DNA of 64,000 nt. Source: Bacteroidota bacterium (GTDB lineage Bacteria > Bacteroidota > Bacteroidia > Chitinophagales > Chitinophagaceae). Both the position numbers and the translations under genes were made by a program. The stretch covers positions 62,001 through 126,000 of the forward strand of contig JAEWKK010000019.1 of the NCBI GenBank assembly GCA_023386045.1, read 5' to 3'. The notes beneath the pieces were generated by a model, which was not told the DNA's origin, did not search any database, and saw nothing but the letters and a program-made list of their open reading frames with translations. Below are positions 53,045 through 62,397 of this stretch, in pieces. How positions within the stretch are numbered: position 1 is the stretch's first letter; every line of letters begins with the position of its first letter.

Positions 53045-53881
53045 ATGGCTAAAGTATGGTTCATCACAGGAGCATCAAGCGGTTTAGGTGCAGAATTATC
53101 AAAAGCGGTTATAGAACATGGAGATAAGGTAGCTGCAACATTCAGAAAACCAGAGCAGGCAAGGATGTTTTCCGAACAATTTCAGGATAAAGGAATTGGA
53201 ATTCTCCTGGATGTTAAACAAACAGACCAGGTTTCAAATAGCATACAGCAGGTTCTTGATCAGTGGGGAAGGATTGATGTTTTGGTGAATAATGCCGGCT
53301 ATGGAACCATTGGAGCTATTGAAGAATTTACGCTTGAAGAAATAAGAGCACAGATGGAAACCAATTTTTTTGGTGCAGTATCAGTAACGAAAGCTGTACT
53401 TCCTTTCATGCGAAAACAGAAAATGGGACATATCGTTCAGATCTCATCGCAAGCAGGCTTCAGGGCAAGCGCTGGATTTGGAATTTATAATGCCAGCAAA
53501 TTTGCACTGGAAGGATTCAGTGAAGCCCTTGCACAGGAAGTCACAGGCTTTGGCATCAGGGTAGTTATCGTGGAACCCGGACCATTTCGAACCCAGTTTC
53601 TGGGCAGTTCCATTAAACTGGCAGAACAAAAAATAGATGCTTACGAAAAAACCGGCGTGGGACAAATGCTTCAGTACATGGAAAGAATGAACGGCAAACA
53701 GGAAGGTGACCCGGTTAAAGCTGCAAAAGCCATTATTGACTATGTGAATAATAATAACGAAGCACTGAGGTTACCACTTGGTAAAATAACGATACAGGGT
53801 ATGCGTGCAAAACTGGCAGCAGTAGAGAAAGACATCCAGGCCAATGAAAAAATAGCAGTAAGCACTGTGTTTAACGACTGA
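53045..53881 (+). CDS. Short-chain dehydrogenase/reductase
   Basis: A 278-residue oxidoreductase of the classical SDR type. It has the cofactor motif TGASSGLG near residue 9, NNAG near 87, the catalytic Ser in ISSQAG and the YNASK motif (Tyr/Lys). Residues near position 35 (Arg after beta-2 strand, FRKPEQ) favour NADP. The start is ATG 53045. The substrate is unknown. Confidence 0.92.
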   Translation: MAKVWFITGASSGLGAELSKAVIEHGDKVAATFRKPEQARMFSEQFQDKGIGILLDVKQTDQVSNSIQQVLDQWGRIDVLVNNAGYGTIGAIEEFTLEEIRAQMETNFFGAVSVTKAVLPFMRKQKMGHIVQISSQAGFRASAGFGIYNASKFALEGFSEALAQEVTGFGIRVVIVEPGPFRTQFLGSSIKLAEQKIDAYEKTGVGQMLQYMERMNGKQEGDPVKAAKAIIDYVNNNNEALRLPLGKITIQGMRAKLAAVEKDIQANEKIAVSTVFND

Positions 53882-53969
53882 TTTTACAATTCTGCAACAG
53901 TAATAAATGTTAACCCGCTAGGACTGGCCGTTTTCATGGATTAACCTTGTAGTAAACAAAACTGTTGCT

Positions 53970-54650
53970 ATGAAAACAAATCTACCCCTGATGGTTTCAG
54001 TTTCCACTGTTCTTATCCTCAGCACTTCCTGCAGTCATAAGTATTACACTTCATCAGCTTTCGAACAACAATCTGCAAAGCACAGGATCATTGCTATTCT
54101 TCCTGCTGAAATGATCTTCACCGGAACCCAGCCAAAAAATCTTACGGCAGAAGACATTCAGAAGATCGAAGAAACAGAAAGCAGGACCTTTCAGTATTCA
54201 TTGTATAATGGTATCCTTCGTCATGCCAATACCCGAAAGTACATGACCACTGTAACTGTACAGGACATCAGCACCACCCAAAAATTATTATCCGACAATA
54301 ATATTACCATACGTGATTCATGGAGAGAAGATGATAAAAAACTGGCCACTATTCTTGGAGTGGATGCAGTTGTTCGCATGAAAATTCAAAAGAAGCGATA
54401 CATGAGTGACCTGGCTTCCATGGGCATCAACATGGGCCACCAGGTGCTGAACCAGATAGGATTTCCTGCACCTTATATTTCTTCTAAAACAAATGATATC
54501 TATGCTTCCTGCAATGTGGTGAGCAACAACCAGACCTTGTGGAATGATAGCTATAAATCAAGCACCAATTACAACAATCCATCAGAAGAAGTGGTGGACG
54601 ACATCACTGATAATTTTGGAAAAAATTTTCCATACAGGAAAAGAAGATAA
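53970..54650 (+). CDS. Hypothetical lipoprotein
   Basis: The 226-residue protein has a lipoprotein signal (STSCSHKYY). The mature part has a HRIIAILPAEMIFTG strand, a helical middle, a LGVDAVVRMKIQKKR strand and then a NDIYASCNVVSNNQTLWNDS segment, a pattern like TolB/GNA1162-type lipoproteins. No firm family. A terminator follows at 54669. Confidence 0.75.
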   Translation: MKTNLPLMVSVSTVLILSTSCSHKYYTSSAFEQQSAKHRIIAILPAEMIFTGTQPKNLTAEDIQKIEETESRTFQYSLYNGILRHANTRKYMTTVTVQDISTTQKLLSDNNITIRDSWREDDKKLATILGVDAVVRMKIQKKRYMSDLASMGINMGHQVLNQIGFPAPYISSKTNDIYASCNVVSNNQTLWNDSYKSSTNYNNPSEEVVDDITDNFGKNFPYRKRR

Positions 54651-54668
54651 GAGAAGAATATTCATATT

Positions 54669-54698
54669 AAAAGCAGGGCATCAACCCTGCTTTTTTAA
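54669..54698. terminator. Bidirectional terminator between the lipoprotein gene and asd
   Basis: AAGCAGGG and CCCTGCTT form an 8-bp stem with a 6-base loop, with TTTT after it and AA before it. It serves the converging genes ending at 54650 and 54713. Confidence 0.88.
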
Positions 54699-54712
54699 TA
54701 AAATTCATTTCA

Positions 54713-55702
54713 TCACAACATTCCCTTACTAACAAGATATTCGGCTATCTGCACTGCGTTGGTAGCAGCGCCCTTGCGAAGGTTATCGCTTACGATCCAA
54801 AGATTCAAAGTGTTGGCTTGTGATTCATCACGCCTGATGCGCCCCACAAAAACTTCATCCTTTTCATGCGCCCATAAAGGCATTGGATAGATTTGATTTT
54901 CCGGATCATCCTGGACAATCACACCAGGTGCTTCTGATAAGATCCTTTTGACCTCCTGCAGGTCAAAATCATTTTCAAATTCAATATTCACACTCTCGCT
55001 ATGTCCACCTATGACCGGTATGCGCACGGTGGTAGCTGTAACCCTGATGTAATCATCCTCCATGATCTTTTTGGTTTCATTCACCATTTTCATTTCTTCT
55101 TTAGTATAGCCATTCTCCATAAACACATCTATTTGTGGAAGTGCATTCAGGTCAATCGGGTATTTATAGGCCATCTCACCTTCGCGGCCTTCTCTTTCAT
55201 TGAATAGCTGGTCAACAGCTTTTTTGCCTGTTCCTGTTACACTCTGGTAAGTTGAAACCACTACTCTTTTGATTCTGTATTTTTTATGCAGGGGCTGTAG
55301 TGCTACTACCATCTGTATGGTAGAACAATTGGGGTTGGCGATGATTTTGTCTTTTGATGTAAGCACGCGTGCATTCACTTCCGGAACCACCAGCGGCTTT
55401 TCCGGATCCATGCGCCATGCAGAGGAATTATCAATTACCGTGATGCCAGCTTTCGCAAACCTGGGAGCCCATTCAAGAGAAGTGCTTCCACCTGCAGAAA
55501 AAATGGCAACATCTGGCTGGGCATCAATAGCATCCTGCAGACCTATCACCCTGTATTTTTTTCCTTTGAATTCCACCTCCCTGCCAACGGATCTTTCAGA
55601 GGCAACAGGCAATAATTCATCAACAGGAAAATTTCTTTCTGCAAGCACCTGCAGCATTTTTGTACCAACAAGACCGGTGGCGCCAACAACCGCAACTTTC
55701 AT
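54713..55702 (-). CDS. asd: Aspartate-semialdehyde dehydrogenase
   Basis: The 329-residue enzyme reduces aspartyl phosphate to aspartate semialdehyde with NADPH, the branch point to lysine, threonine, methionine and diaminopimelate. It has the cofactor motif GATGLVG at residue 7, catalytic Cys126 in NPNCSTIQM, and the GGHSESVN segment with the catalytic His. Length is normal. The 5' leader holds a small Lys-rich reading frame (55776-55838) and a terminator hairpin (55730-55748) pointing toward asd, which suggests attenuation. Confidence 0.96.
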   Translation of the reverse strand: MKVAVVGATGLVGTKMLQVLAERNFPVDELLPVASERSVGREVEFKGKKYRVIGLQDAIDAQPDVAIFSAGGSTSLEWAPRFAKAGITVIDNSSAWRMDPEKPLVVPEVNARVLTSKDKIIANPNCSTIQMVVALQPLHKKYRIKRVVVSTYQSVTGTGKKAVDQLFNEREGREGEMAYKYPIDLNALPQIDVFMENGYTKEEMKMVNETKKIMEDDYIRVTATTVRIPVIGGHSESVNIEFENDFDLQEVKRILSEAPGVIVQDDPENQIYPMPLWAHEKDEVFVGRIRRDESQANTLNLWIVSDNLRKGAATNAVQIAEYLVSKGML

Positions 55703-55723
55703 TTCTTTTTTATTTTAATAATC

Positions 55724-55748
55724 AAAAAGCCTTCCGTTTGGGAAGGCC
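55724..55748 (-). promoter_or_regulatory. Terminator-like hairpin in the asd leader (possible attenuator)
   Basis: Read on the minus strand, GCCTTCC, loop CAAAC, and GGAAGGC, then TTTTTGATTATT, about 25 bases before the asd start codon. Because this is a divergent intergenic region, the only transcript it could end is that of asd itself. Base pairing of an alternative antiterminator was not resolved. Confidence 0.65.
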
Positions 55749-55775
55749 TGTAAATATTTTTAGTAGCAATAATAT

Positions 55776-55838
55776 CACACACCTTTACCGGAGAACAACT
55801 GTTTATTCATCTTTTTGGCGTGTTTTATTTTGTGCATG
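55776..55838 (-). CDS. Putative Lys-rich leader peptide of asd
   Basis: A 20-codon frame starting MHKIKHAKKMNKQ contains six lysine codons and a TGA stop 28 bases before the terminator-like hairpin. If translated, stalling at Lys codons when charged tRNA-Lys is short could open the hairpin. The region is A-rich, so lysine codons are expected by chance; the case is suggestive only. Confidence 0.4.
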
Positions 55839-55924
55839 AAACGAAAATAACCCGAAATATTTTTCCCACAAAAAGAAGAGTGAAATCCCATACGCTGGCA
55901 TGACTGCCGTTCTAAATTCGATGG

Positions 55925-57619
55925 ATGAAAATTCTGATCTTCTCATCCTTATTTCTGTTGTTATTCTGCAAGGCAATTGCCCAGGCCAACAGGTTTGATG
56001 TGCTGATCACGGAGATCATGGCTGATCCTTCCCCCATGGTGGGTTTGCCCAATGCTGAATGGATCGAGATCAAAAACCTTTCTGCTCAACCACTGAACCT
56101 GAAGGGATGGAAACTGGGAGATGCCAGTTCGGTAACAACTATCAATACCAGCTATATTTTGCTGCCTGACAGTTTTCTGATCCTCTGCTCTAACAGCAAT
56201 GTGACTTTAATGAATACCTGGGGTACATCATTAGGCTTAAGCTCTTTTCCTTCCCTTGACAATGATGGAGACCAATTGGTTCTTTGGTCGGCCACAGGTC
56301 AAACAATACATGCGGTAGCTTATAATTCTTCCTGGTATAACAATGATTTGAAAAAAGAAGGAGGTTGGTCACTGGAAATGATCGATACAGGAAATCCCTG
56401 CAGCAGCAATAACTGGAGGGCCAGTAATTCCTCAGTGGGAGGAAGCCCGGGAAAAACGAATTCAGTTATTGGGAATAACAGAGATGAAATTCCTCCAGGG
56501 CTACTCAGAACTTTCGCACAGGATAGTCTTAGTCTTCTTCTTTATTTTGATGAAGCACTGGATAGCAATTCTGCAGCAATTGCCGGCAATTATCAACTGA
56601 CAGATCGCCTTATTACAGCCGCAATACCACAAGCTCCGTTGTTCAATACTGTATTACTAAGACTTTCTTCACCCCTGCAAAAACGGAAAATTTATACTGT
56701 TGCTGTTAAAGAAGTCAGGGATTGTTCTGGAAACCCCATTGGTGCATACCATACTGCAGCTGCCGGACTTGCGGAAGAAGCGGTTAAAACTGAGATAGTG
56801 ATCAATGAAATTTTATTTAATCCCCGTCCAGATGGAACGGATTACATTGAAGTTTATAACAACTCGGATAAAATTTTAAATGCGGCTCATATTTATATTG
56901 GCGGACGTGATGTACAGGGTACAGTGACTTCTCTGAAGAAAATTTCAGAAGTAGCATTTGCTTTTTTCCCTGGTGAATATCTGGTAGTTACCGCTAATAG
57001 TATTGCACTACAAAAGCAATTCATGGTGAAGTCACCAGAAAAAGTTTTGACCCTTTCTTCTCTCCCATCCATGCCCGACGACAAAGGAACCATATTAATA
57101 TTAAATGCTACTGGTGATGTACTGGATGAAGTGGCTTATGATGATGACTGGCATTTTGCTTTGTTAGATGACAAGGAAGGAATAGCCCTGGAAAGACTGG
57201 ATCCTTCAGCATTATCTCAGGATAAAAACAACTGGCATTCTGCTGCTGCAACTTCGGGTTATGGAACACCTACTTATCAGAATTCGCAATTCAAAACCAC
57301 CGAAGCTAAAGCTATTGTTGATGTGATTCCAGCTGTTTTTTCACCTGATAATGATGGACATGATGATATTGCTACTGTGGGTTTTCTTCTTTCTGAAACT
57401 GGTTATGTAGCCAACATCATCATTTTTGATGCTTATGGAACAATGGTGAAGAACCTGGCCCGAAATACTTTATTGGGCTTGAAAAATCATTTCCATTGGG
57501 ATGGACTGGATGAAAGGCAAAAAAAATTACCGGCAGGTATTTATATCATTTACACAGAACTATTCAACCTGCAGGGGAAAAAGAAAATCTTTAAAAAAAC
57601 GGTTGTCCTGGTGCGATAA
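55925..57619 (+). CDS. Secreted lamin-tail-domain protein with C-terminal T9SS/FlgD-like domain
   Basis: A 564-residue protein: signal peptide (about 1-19), a first lamin-tail domain (about 22-170; LITEIMADPSP, WIEIKNLSAQPLNLKGWKLG), an Ig-like domain (about 185-285), a second lamin-tail domain (about 290-430; IVINEILFNPRPDG, YIEVYNNSD), and a C-terminal FlgD-like/gliding-type domain (FSPDNDGHDDIATVGF, then KLPAGIYIIYTEL). It is probably a surface protein exported by type IX secretion. The ligand is unknown. Confidence 0.88.
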   Translation: MKILIFSSLFLLLFCKAIAQANRFDVLITEIMADPSPMVGLPNAEWIEIKNLSAQPLNLKGWKLGDASSVTTINTSYILLPDSFLILCSNSNVTLMNTWGTSLGLSSFPSLDNDGDQLVLWSATGQTIHAVAYNSSWYNNDLKKEGGWSLEMIDTGNPCSSNNWRASNSSVGGSPGKTNSVIGNNRDEIPPGLLRTFAQDSLSLLLYFDEALDSNSAAIAGNYQLTDRLITAAIPQAPLFNTVLLRLSSPLQKRKIYTVAVKEVRDCSGNPIGAYHTAAAGLAEEAVKTEIVINEILFNPRPDGTDYIEVYNNSDKILNAAHIYIGGRDVQGTVTSLKKISEVAFAFFPGEYLVVTANSIALQKQFMVKSPEKVLTLSSLPSMPDDKGTILILNATGDVLDEVAYDDDWHFALLDDKEGIALERLDPSALSQDKNNWHSAAATSGYGTPTYQNSQFKTTEAKAIVDVIPAVFSPDNDGHDDIATVGFLLSETGYVANIIIFDAYGTMVKNLARNTLLGLKNHFHWDGLDERQKKLPAGIYIIYTELFNLQGKKKIFKKTVVLVR

Positions 57620-57650
57620 TAAAATCATGGGTGAGGTTAGTGAGTAAAGA

Positions 57651-57677
57651 AAAGAGCCTTCTTCTTGAAGGCTCTTT
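57651..57677. terminator. Bidirectional terminator
   Basis: AAAGAGCCTTC and GAAGGCTCTTT form an 11-bp perfect stem over loop TTCTT, with A and T runs on both sides. It serves the converging genes ending at 57619 and 57702. Confidence 0.92.
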
Positions 57678-57701
57678 ATTGAAATACTTTTAAAATGAAA
57701 C

Positions 57702-58625
57702 TTATACCAGCTCAATATCAAAGTTCACAAGCTCCCTGAATTGTGCCAGTCGTTGGTCAATATCCCTTTTTGTAATTTCTTTCAGTCTTTCTGTTCCAAA
57801 CTTCTCAACGCAGAAGCTGGCCATGGCAGAACCAATAATGATTGCCGTTTTCATATTCTCGAAGCTGATGTCTCCAGTTTTGGCCAGGTGTCCAATGAAA
57901 CCACCTGCAAAAGTATCACCGGCACCTGTTGGATCAAATACATCTTCAAGTGGAAGGGCAGGTGCGAAAAATACCTGGTCGTTATGAAACAACAAGGCGC
58001 CGTGTTCTCCTTTTTTAATGATGAGATATTTGGGTCCCATCGCCATGATTTTTTTGGCTGCCTTCACCAGGGAAAATTCATGACTCAGTTCTCTTGCTTC
58101 ACTATCGTTCACCAGTAATACGTCGATCTTTTTCATCACTTCCTTCAAATCATCCAGGGCTGTTTCCATCCAGAAGTTCATCGTATCAAGCACAATCAGT
58201 TTGGGCCTTTCTTTCATTTGTTCGATCACACTCAATTGCAGCTTGGGCATCAGGTTACCCAGCATCAGGAATTCTGCACCCTGGTAACTTGGAGGGATCT
58301 GGGGATTGAAATCGGCAAGAACATTCAGATCGGTTACCAGTGTATCCCTGGTATTCATGTCCATATGATACTTTCCCGCCCAGAAAAATGATTTCTTTTC
58401 CTTCACTATTTCAATACCATCTGTTGCAACACCCCTGGACCTTAGATCTTCCATTACATCTTCAGGGAAATCATAGCCTACTATGGAAACCTGCTGAACA
58501 GGCTGAATAAAATTGGAAGCGCAATAAGCCACATATGTGGCCGAGCCACCAATGATCTTGTCTGTTTTACCAAAAGGGGTTTCAATCGCATCAAAGGCCA
58601 TGGTGCCAACAACAATGAGGGACAT
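57702..58625 (-). CDS. PfkB-family carbohydrate or nucleoside kinase
   Basis: The 307-residue kinase has the first PfkB pattern (GGSATYVAYCASNF near 26) and the second signature DPTGAGDTFAGGFIGH with the catalytic Asp near residue 237. The substrate, a sugar or nucleoside, cannot be told. It stands alone with a terminator at its end and 360 non-coding bases upstream. Confidence 0.92.
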   Translation of the reverse strand: MSLIVVGTMAFDAIETPFGKTDKIIGGSATYVAYCASNFIQPVQQVSIVGYDFPEDVMEDLRSRGVATDGIEIVKEKKSFFWAGKYHMDMNTRDTLVTDLNVLADFNPQIPPSYQGAEFLMLGNLMPKLQLSVIEQMKERPKLIVLDTMNFWMETALDDLKEVMKKIDVLLVNDSEARELSHEFSLVKAAKKIMAMGPKYLIIKKGEHGALLFHNDQVFFAPALPLEDVFDPTGAGDTFAGGFIGHLAKTGDISFENMKTAIIIGSAMASFCVEKFGTERLKEITKRDIDQRLAQFRELVNFDIELV

Positions 58626-58984
58626 GTTTTTTATTTAAATGAATGAAATGGTGATCTGCCTTTCTAACCAGTATAATTTCTAATCAGGCTGAAGGTTTCG
58701 CTTCTGTTTGAATAAACTATTGGAAGCAGAACTCCTTTAAGACCAGTTGAAACGGCGTGCAAACCTAAAGGAAATTTGCCAAGGCTGTCTGATTTTTTAA
58801 GCTCTTAAACCCATTTTTCAAGGGCAAATTCCCCAGGTTTTATTTCCTGGTGAAAACGCAATGCCTGCAATTCATACCCGCTTTACAACAGTTGATCTGG
58901 AACCTGATTAAAAATCACTGACCTGAAACCGAATTTCCCAAAACAAAACGTACCTTAAATCCTGAAAACCAAAACCAACGCATT
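58626..58984. other. Gene-free stretch between divergent genes
   Basis: The promoters of the kinase gene (minus) and the cytochrome gene (plus) must lie here. CCAGGTTTTATTTCCTGG near 58831 can form a small hairpin. No reading frame or riboswitch was recognised. Confidence 0.5.
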
Positions 58985-59944
58985 ATGAAAAAAGCACTTC
59001 GCTATTTGTTGATTTTTATTGGTGTAATTGTAGTTCTTGCCGGCGGATTTGCTGCATTCATTGCTATCAGGGGCATTCCTGATTATACTCCGCAGGCTCT
59101 TTCGCTAAAAGTATCCAGCTCGCCAGAGCGTCTTGAAACAGGCAGACAGCTTTCTGCCATGCTTTGCAATGACTGTCATATGGATCCTAATACAGGCAGG
59201 CTCACCGGAAGAAAAATGGAAGAGGTTAGCCAGTTTGGAACCCTTTATTCCAAAAATATTACACAGGATCCCGAGCATGGTATTGGCAAATGGACCGATG
59301 GAGAGATCGCCTACCTGCTCAAAACCGGCGTTACTCCCAAAGGAAAATTCCTGCCAGTAATGGCCAAGCTGCATCGCATGTCAGATGAAGACCTTCAATC
59401 CATCATTGCCTTCCTGAAATCTGACCATGCCTGGGTAAAGGCCGACAATACCCGCCAGCCTGAATCTTCCTATTCATTTTTCGCGAAGTTTCTTACGAAT
59501 ATTAAAGCTATCCAGCCTATGCCATTCACAGGCCAGGCCATACCACAACCCGATACTACCAACCTGGTAAAATGGGGTGAATACGTGAGCCTTTACCGCG
59601 TTGAATGTTATACCTGCCATTCAAGAGATTTTGCTACTGATGATTTCATCAACCCTGAAAAATCTAAAGGATTTTTTGGCGGCGGCAATAAATTTGAGAT
59701 GCCCGGCGGACAGGTGATTTATTCAAGAAACCTGACCATGGACGAGGAAACCGGCATTGGTAAATGGAGCGAAGAAGATTTTGTACGTGCAGTAAAAACC
59801 GGCATTGTTCCAGGCGGACAGCAAAGCCTGAGGCCACCCATGAAACCTTACTCTGACCTTTCTGACGGCGAGGCAAGAGCCATCTATGCTTATCTGAAAA
59901 CTGTTCCTAAGATCAAAAACCACGTGGACAGAAACCTGCAGTAA
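58985..59944 (+). CDS. Diheme cytochrome c, membrane-anchored
   Basis: The 319-residue protein has an N-terminal membrane anchor (about 5-28) and two cytochrome c domains with heme motifs CNDCH (Cys61) and CYTCH (Cys208). Each domain shows later Met residues (LPVMAKLHRM; LRPPMKPYSD) that can be the sixth heme ligand. It probably carries electrons in the periplasm. The partner oxidase or dehydrogenase is not nearby. Confidence 0.93.
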   Translation: MKKALRYLLIFIGVIVVLAGGFAAFIAIRGIPDYTPQALSLKVSSSPERLETGRQLSAMLCNDCHMDPNTGRLTGRKMEEVSQFGTLYSKNITQDPEHGIGKWTDGEIAYLLKTGVTPKGKFLPVMAKLHRMSDEDLQSIIAFLKSDHAWVKADNTRQPESSYSFFAKFLTNIKAIQPMPFTGQAIPQPDTTNLVKWGEYVSLYRVECYTCHSRDFATDDFINPEKSKGFFGGGNKFEMPGGQVIYSRNLTMDEETGIGKWSEEDFVRAVKTGIVPGGQQSLRPPMKPYSDLSDGEARAIYAYLKTVPKIKNHVDRNLQ

Positions 59945-59966
59945 TTCAGGGATTGAAACGAATTAA

Positions 59967-59994
59967 AATGGCCGGCTCCGCCGGCCATTTCTTT
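59967..59994. terminator. Terminator after the cytochrome gene
   Basis: AATGGCCGGC and GCCGGCCATT form a 10-bp stem with loop TCC, followed by TCTTTT. It may serve both converging genes. Confidence 0.88.
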
Positions 59995-60014
59995 TATCAT
60001 CTGGTTATCTCAGA

Positions 60015-60791
60015 TTAAAACCTTACTCCCACACTAACTCCAGCTCTGAACCCGGGAAGAAAACCTTTATAATCAGCTGTCACTCTTCTCGTGCTGGCAT
60101 CCACATCAACTTTAATATTATCTCCAATCACGGGAATGTCTTTTACAATGTCCTCAATTTTTTGCTGAGCATCAGCAGCATCCTGGGCATCCCAGCTTGA
60201 AGAAGTAATATCCCTGGCTTCTACATTCACCTTGGAAAGATTGGCTTCAGGTCCAAGGAAGAAGAAGTCAATGGCTATTTTTCTCCCGATCAAAAGCTGA
60301 ACACCCAGTTGGGCACCCACTCCAAAACCACTGTATTTGCTGGTACCCCGGAAGATCACAGGATCATTGTCCAGGTCTGTAAAAATGAAAGACTCAATAT
60401 CATTCTTTACATATTTCAGATAAGGTTCGAAATAAAAACCTGACACCGGTTTTTTACCCATGTACATCCTGTATCCGGCCATCAACGACAGGGTTTGGGT
60501 AGTAACATCCTGGCGGTCATCATTGATGGTATACTCATTCTGGTAATCAAAAGGAATACCGATACCCAAAGTAAATGATCGCCTGGGCCTGTAATTGAAC
60601 TCACCAAACATGCTGATCTTGCCAAACTTGATGGAAACAGGATTCCATTTTATCACCTGTGATTTGTCAAAGTTGTTTTCCTTTTTTTCCTTGTTGATTT
60701 CTTCATCTTTCGCTACCTCCTGCGCATGTACGGGGCTTAGCATCCATAAGAATACAATGAGAGAAAACATTCGTTTCATAAGCAAATTCAT
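60015..60791 (-). CDS. Outer-membrane beta-barrel-like protein
   Basis: A 258-residue protein with a signal peptide (MKRMFSLIVFLWMLSPVHAQ after a few residues). The mature part alternates hydrophobic and polar residues as in a small barrel (PVSIKFGKISMFGEFNYRPR) and ends FRAGVSVGVRF with the C-terminal aromatic of outer-membrane proteins. ATGs at 60791 and 60779 are possible starts. The function is unknown. Confidence 0.8.
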   Translation of the reverse strand: MNLLMKRMFSLIVFLWMLSPVHAQEVAKDEEINKEKKENNFDKSQVIKWNPVSIKFGKISMFGEFNYRPRRSFTLGIGIPFDYQNEYTINDDRQDVTTQTLSLMAGYRMYMGKKPVSGFYFEPYLKYVKNDIESFIFTDLDNDPVIFRGTSKYSGFGVGAQLGVQLLIGRKIAIDFFFLGPEANLSKVNVEARDITSSSWDAQDAADAQQKIEDIVKDIPVIGDNIKVDVDASTRRVTADYKGFLPGFRAGVSVGVRF

Positions 60792-60907
60792 TTGTTCGTT
60801 TTGTTAGGACGTAAAGATAACCGCCACATTCACATTTTCCATAGCTGTAAATAATCCTTGTGTTTGTATTCAACACGCATTGTGATTAAAAAAGTTGAAG
60901 TAATTGT

Positions 60908-61140
60908 CATACGCTATATGCCATAAGCCATTACTCCATTCGAAAAAACTTTTACAATGCTTATAATGGCTTTATTCATAACAGAGTTGGGACGATAATA
61001 CAACTAAATCATATCATCCGTTTTATTTTACCCGTACAGCAATAATCGAACATCGACCAGATGCCCTATGCCATAGGCAGTAAACTATGAACTATGAACC
61101 ATGAACTATCTGCCATAGGCTATTCGCCATATGCCATTAG
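60908..61140. repeat. Short-word tandem repeat block 4
   Basis: The words ATATGCCATAAGCCAT, CTATGCCATAGGCAGT, ATGAACTATGAACCATGAAC and GCCATATGCCAT lie here, the same vocabulary as blocks 1-3 but without the GTTTAAG and GTTCAC parts. It lies upstream of paaE. Non-coding. Confidence 0.75.
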
Positions 61141-61232
61141 CTTCGCATCTAACATCAGACACTACAAAGTTCTGCGAAAAATCACTTGAGCACCGCAACC
61201 CGATCATTATCTTTGACCACTTCAGATTGCTT

Positions 61233-62312
61233 ATGATACATTTTCATTCTTTAAAGGTCAGGAAAGTAGAAAAAGAAACAGAAGATTGCGTATCCATTGA
61301 GTTTGACGTGCCCGCATCATTGCAGGAAACTTTTAAATTCCGCCAGGGACAAAACCTCACGATCAAAAAAACTTTGAATGGAGAAGAGCTTCGCAGGAAT
61401 TATTCTATCTGTACCAGTCCTCTTGAGAACCGCCTGAAAGTGGCCGTTAAAAAAGTGGATGGAGGGTTATTCTCCACCTATGCCAACGAAGAATTAAAAG
61501 CTGGCGATGTCCTGGAAGTATTACCTCCCACAGGCAAGTTCTATACTGAACTCAATGCTTCACAACAAAAAAACTATGTGGCCTTTGCGGCAGGAAGTGG
61601 CATTACGCCCATGCTTTCCATCATCAAAACAACATTACAAACCGAAACGGCAAGCAGCTTCACACTGGTTTATGGTAACAGGACCAGGAATTCCATCATC
61701 TTCAAAGAAGAACTGGAAGCTCTGAAGGATAAATTCATTGACCGCTTCCGGGTCTATCATATTTTAAGTCGCGAAAGAACCGATGCCGAGATCAATTATG
61801 GCCGCATCGATGTTCCCAAGCTCGAATTACTTTTTAATAAATTGATTGATGCTGATGCCTGCGATGAATTTTTCATCTGCGGCCCCGAGGAAATGATCTT
61901 TTGCATCAAAGGATACCTGGAAGGTCGTGGGATCAAAAATGAAAAGATCCATTTTGAATTGTTTACCGTTCCGGGACAAAAGACGTCCACTGTCAAAAAA
62001 CCGGAGACGCTTTCTGAAGACACCGGAACAAAGGCCAAAGTAAGCGTGAAACTCGATGGAATCATGTTTGACTTCGACCTGGGTTATGAAAGCAAAAGCA
62101 TCCTGGATGCAGCCCTGCAGGAAGGCGCTGACCTTCCCTATGCCTGCAAAGGCGGGGTCTGCACCACCTGCAAGGCAAAGCTCACAGAAGGAAAGGTTCG
62201 CATGGATGTGAACTGGGGCCTGGAACCGGATGAAGTGGCAGCAGGCTATATTCTCACCTGCCAGTCGCACCCGGTTTCAGAAAAGATCGTGGTGGATTTT
62301 GACGCGAAATAA
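61233..62312 (+). CDS. paaE: Phenylacetyl-CoA epoxidase reductase subunit PaaE
   Basis: This 359-residue reductase passes electrons from NADPH through FAD and a 2Fe-2S centre to the PaaA oxygenase. It has an FAD domain (LRRNYSICTSPLEN), an NAD(P) domain (AAGSGITPMLSI, then FFICGPEEMI) and a C-terminal ferredoxin domain with CKGGVCTTC and a last Cys in LTCQSHP. All four iron ligands are present. The start is ATG 61233. It is the first gene of the paa operon. Confidence 0.95.
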   Translation: MIHFHSLKVRKVEKETEDCVSIEFDVPASLQETFKFRQGQNLTIKKTLNGEELRRNYSICTSPLENRLKVAVKKVDGGLFSTYANEELKAGDVLEVLPPTGKFYTELNASQQKNYVAFAAGSGITPMLSIIKTTLQTETASSFTLVYGNRTRNSIIFKEELEALKDKFIDRFRVYHILSRERTDAEINYGRIDVPKLELLFNKLIDADACDEFFICGPEEMIFCIKGYLEGRGIKNEKIHFELFTVPGQKTSTVKKPETLSEDTGTKAKVSVKLDGIMFDFDLGYESKSILDAALQEGADLPYACKGGVCTTCKAKLTEGKVRMDVNWGLEPDEVAAGYILTCQSHPVSEKIVVDFDAK

Positions 62313-62397
62313 TAAACGAACCACGAAACTTTAACCTCTTGCCCCTCAGGCCGGGTGGACAGGGAGGCGTAAATTTGTTAGCTAAACATTGTGCTAT

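Noticed and set aside
55269..55718. 149-codon plus-strand reading frame opposite asd
   Set aside because: asd is unambiguous with all motifs; the plus frame has no family pattern.
58626..58984. Riboswitch upstream of the cytochrome gene
   Set aside because: No recognisable conserved core was seen; only one small hairpin.
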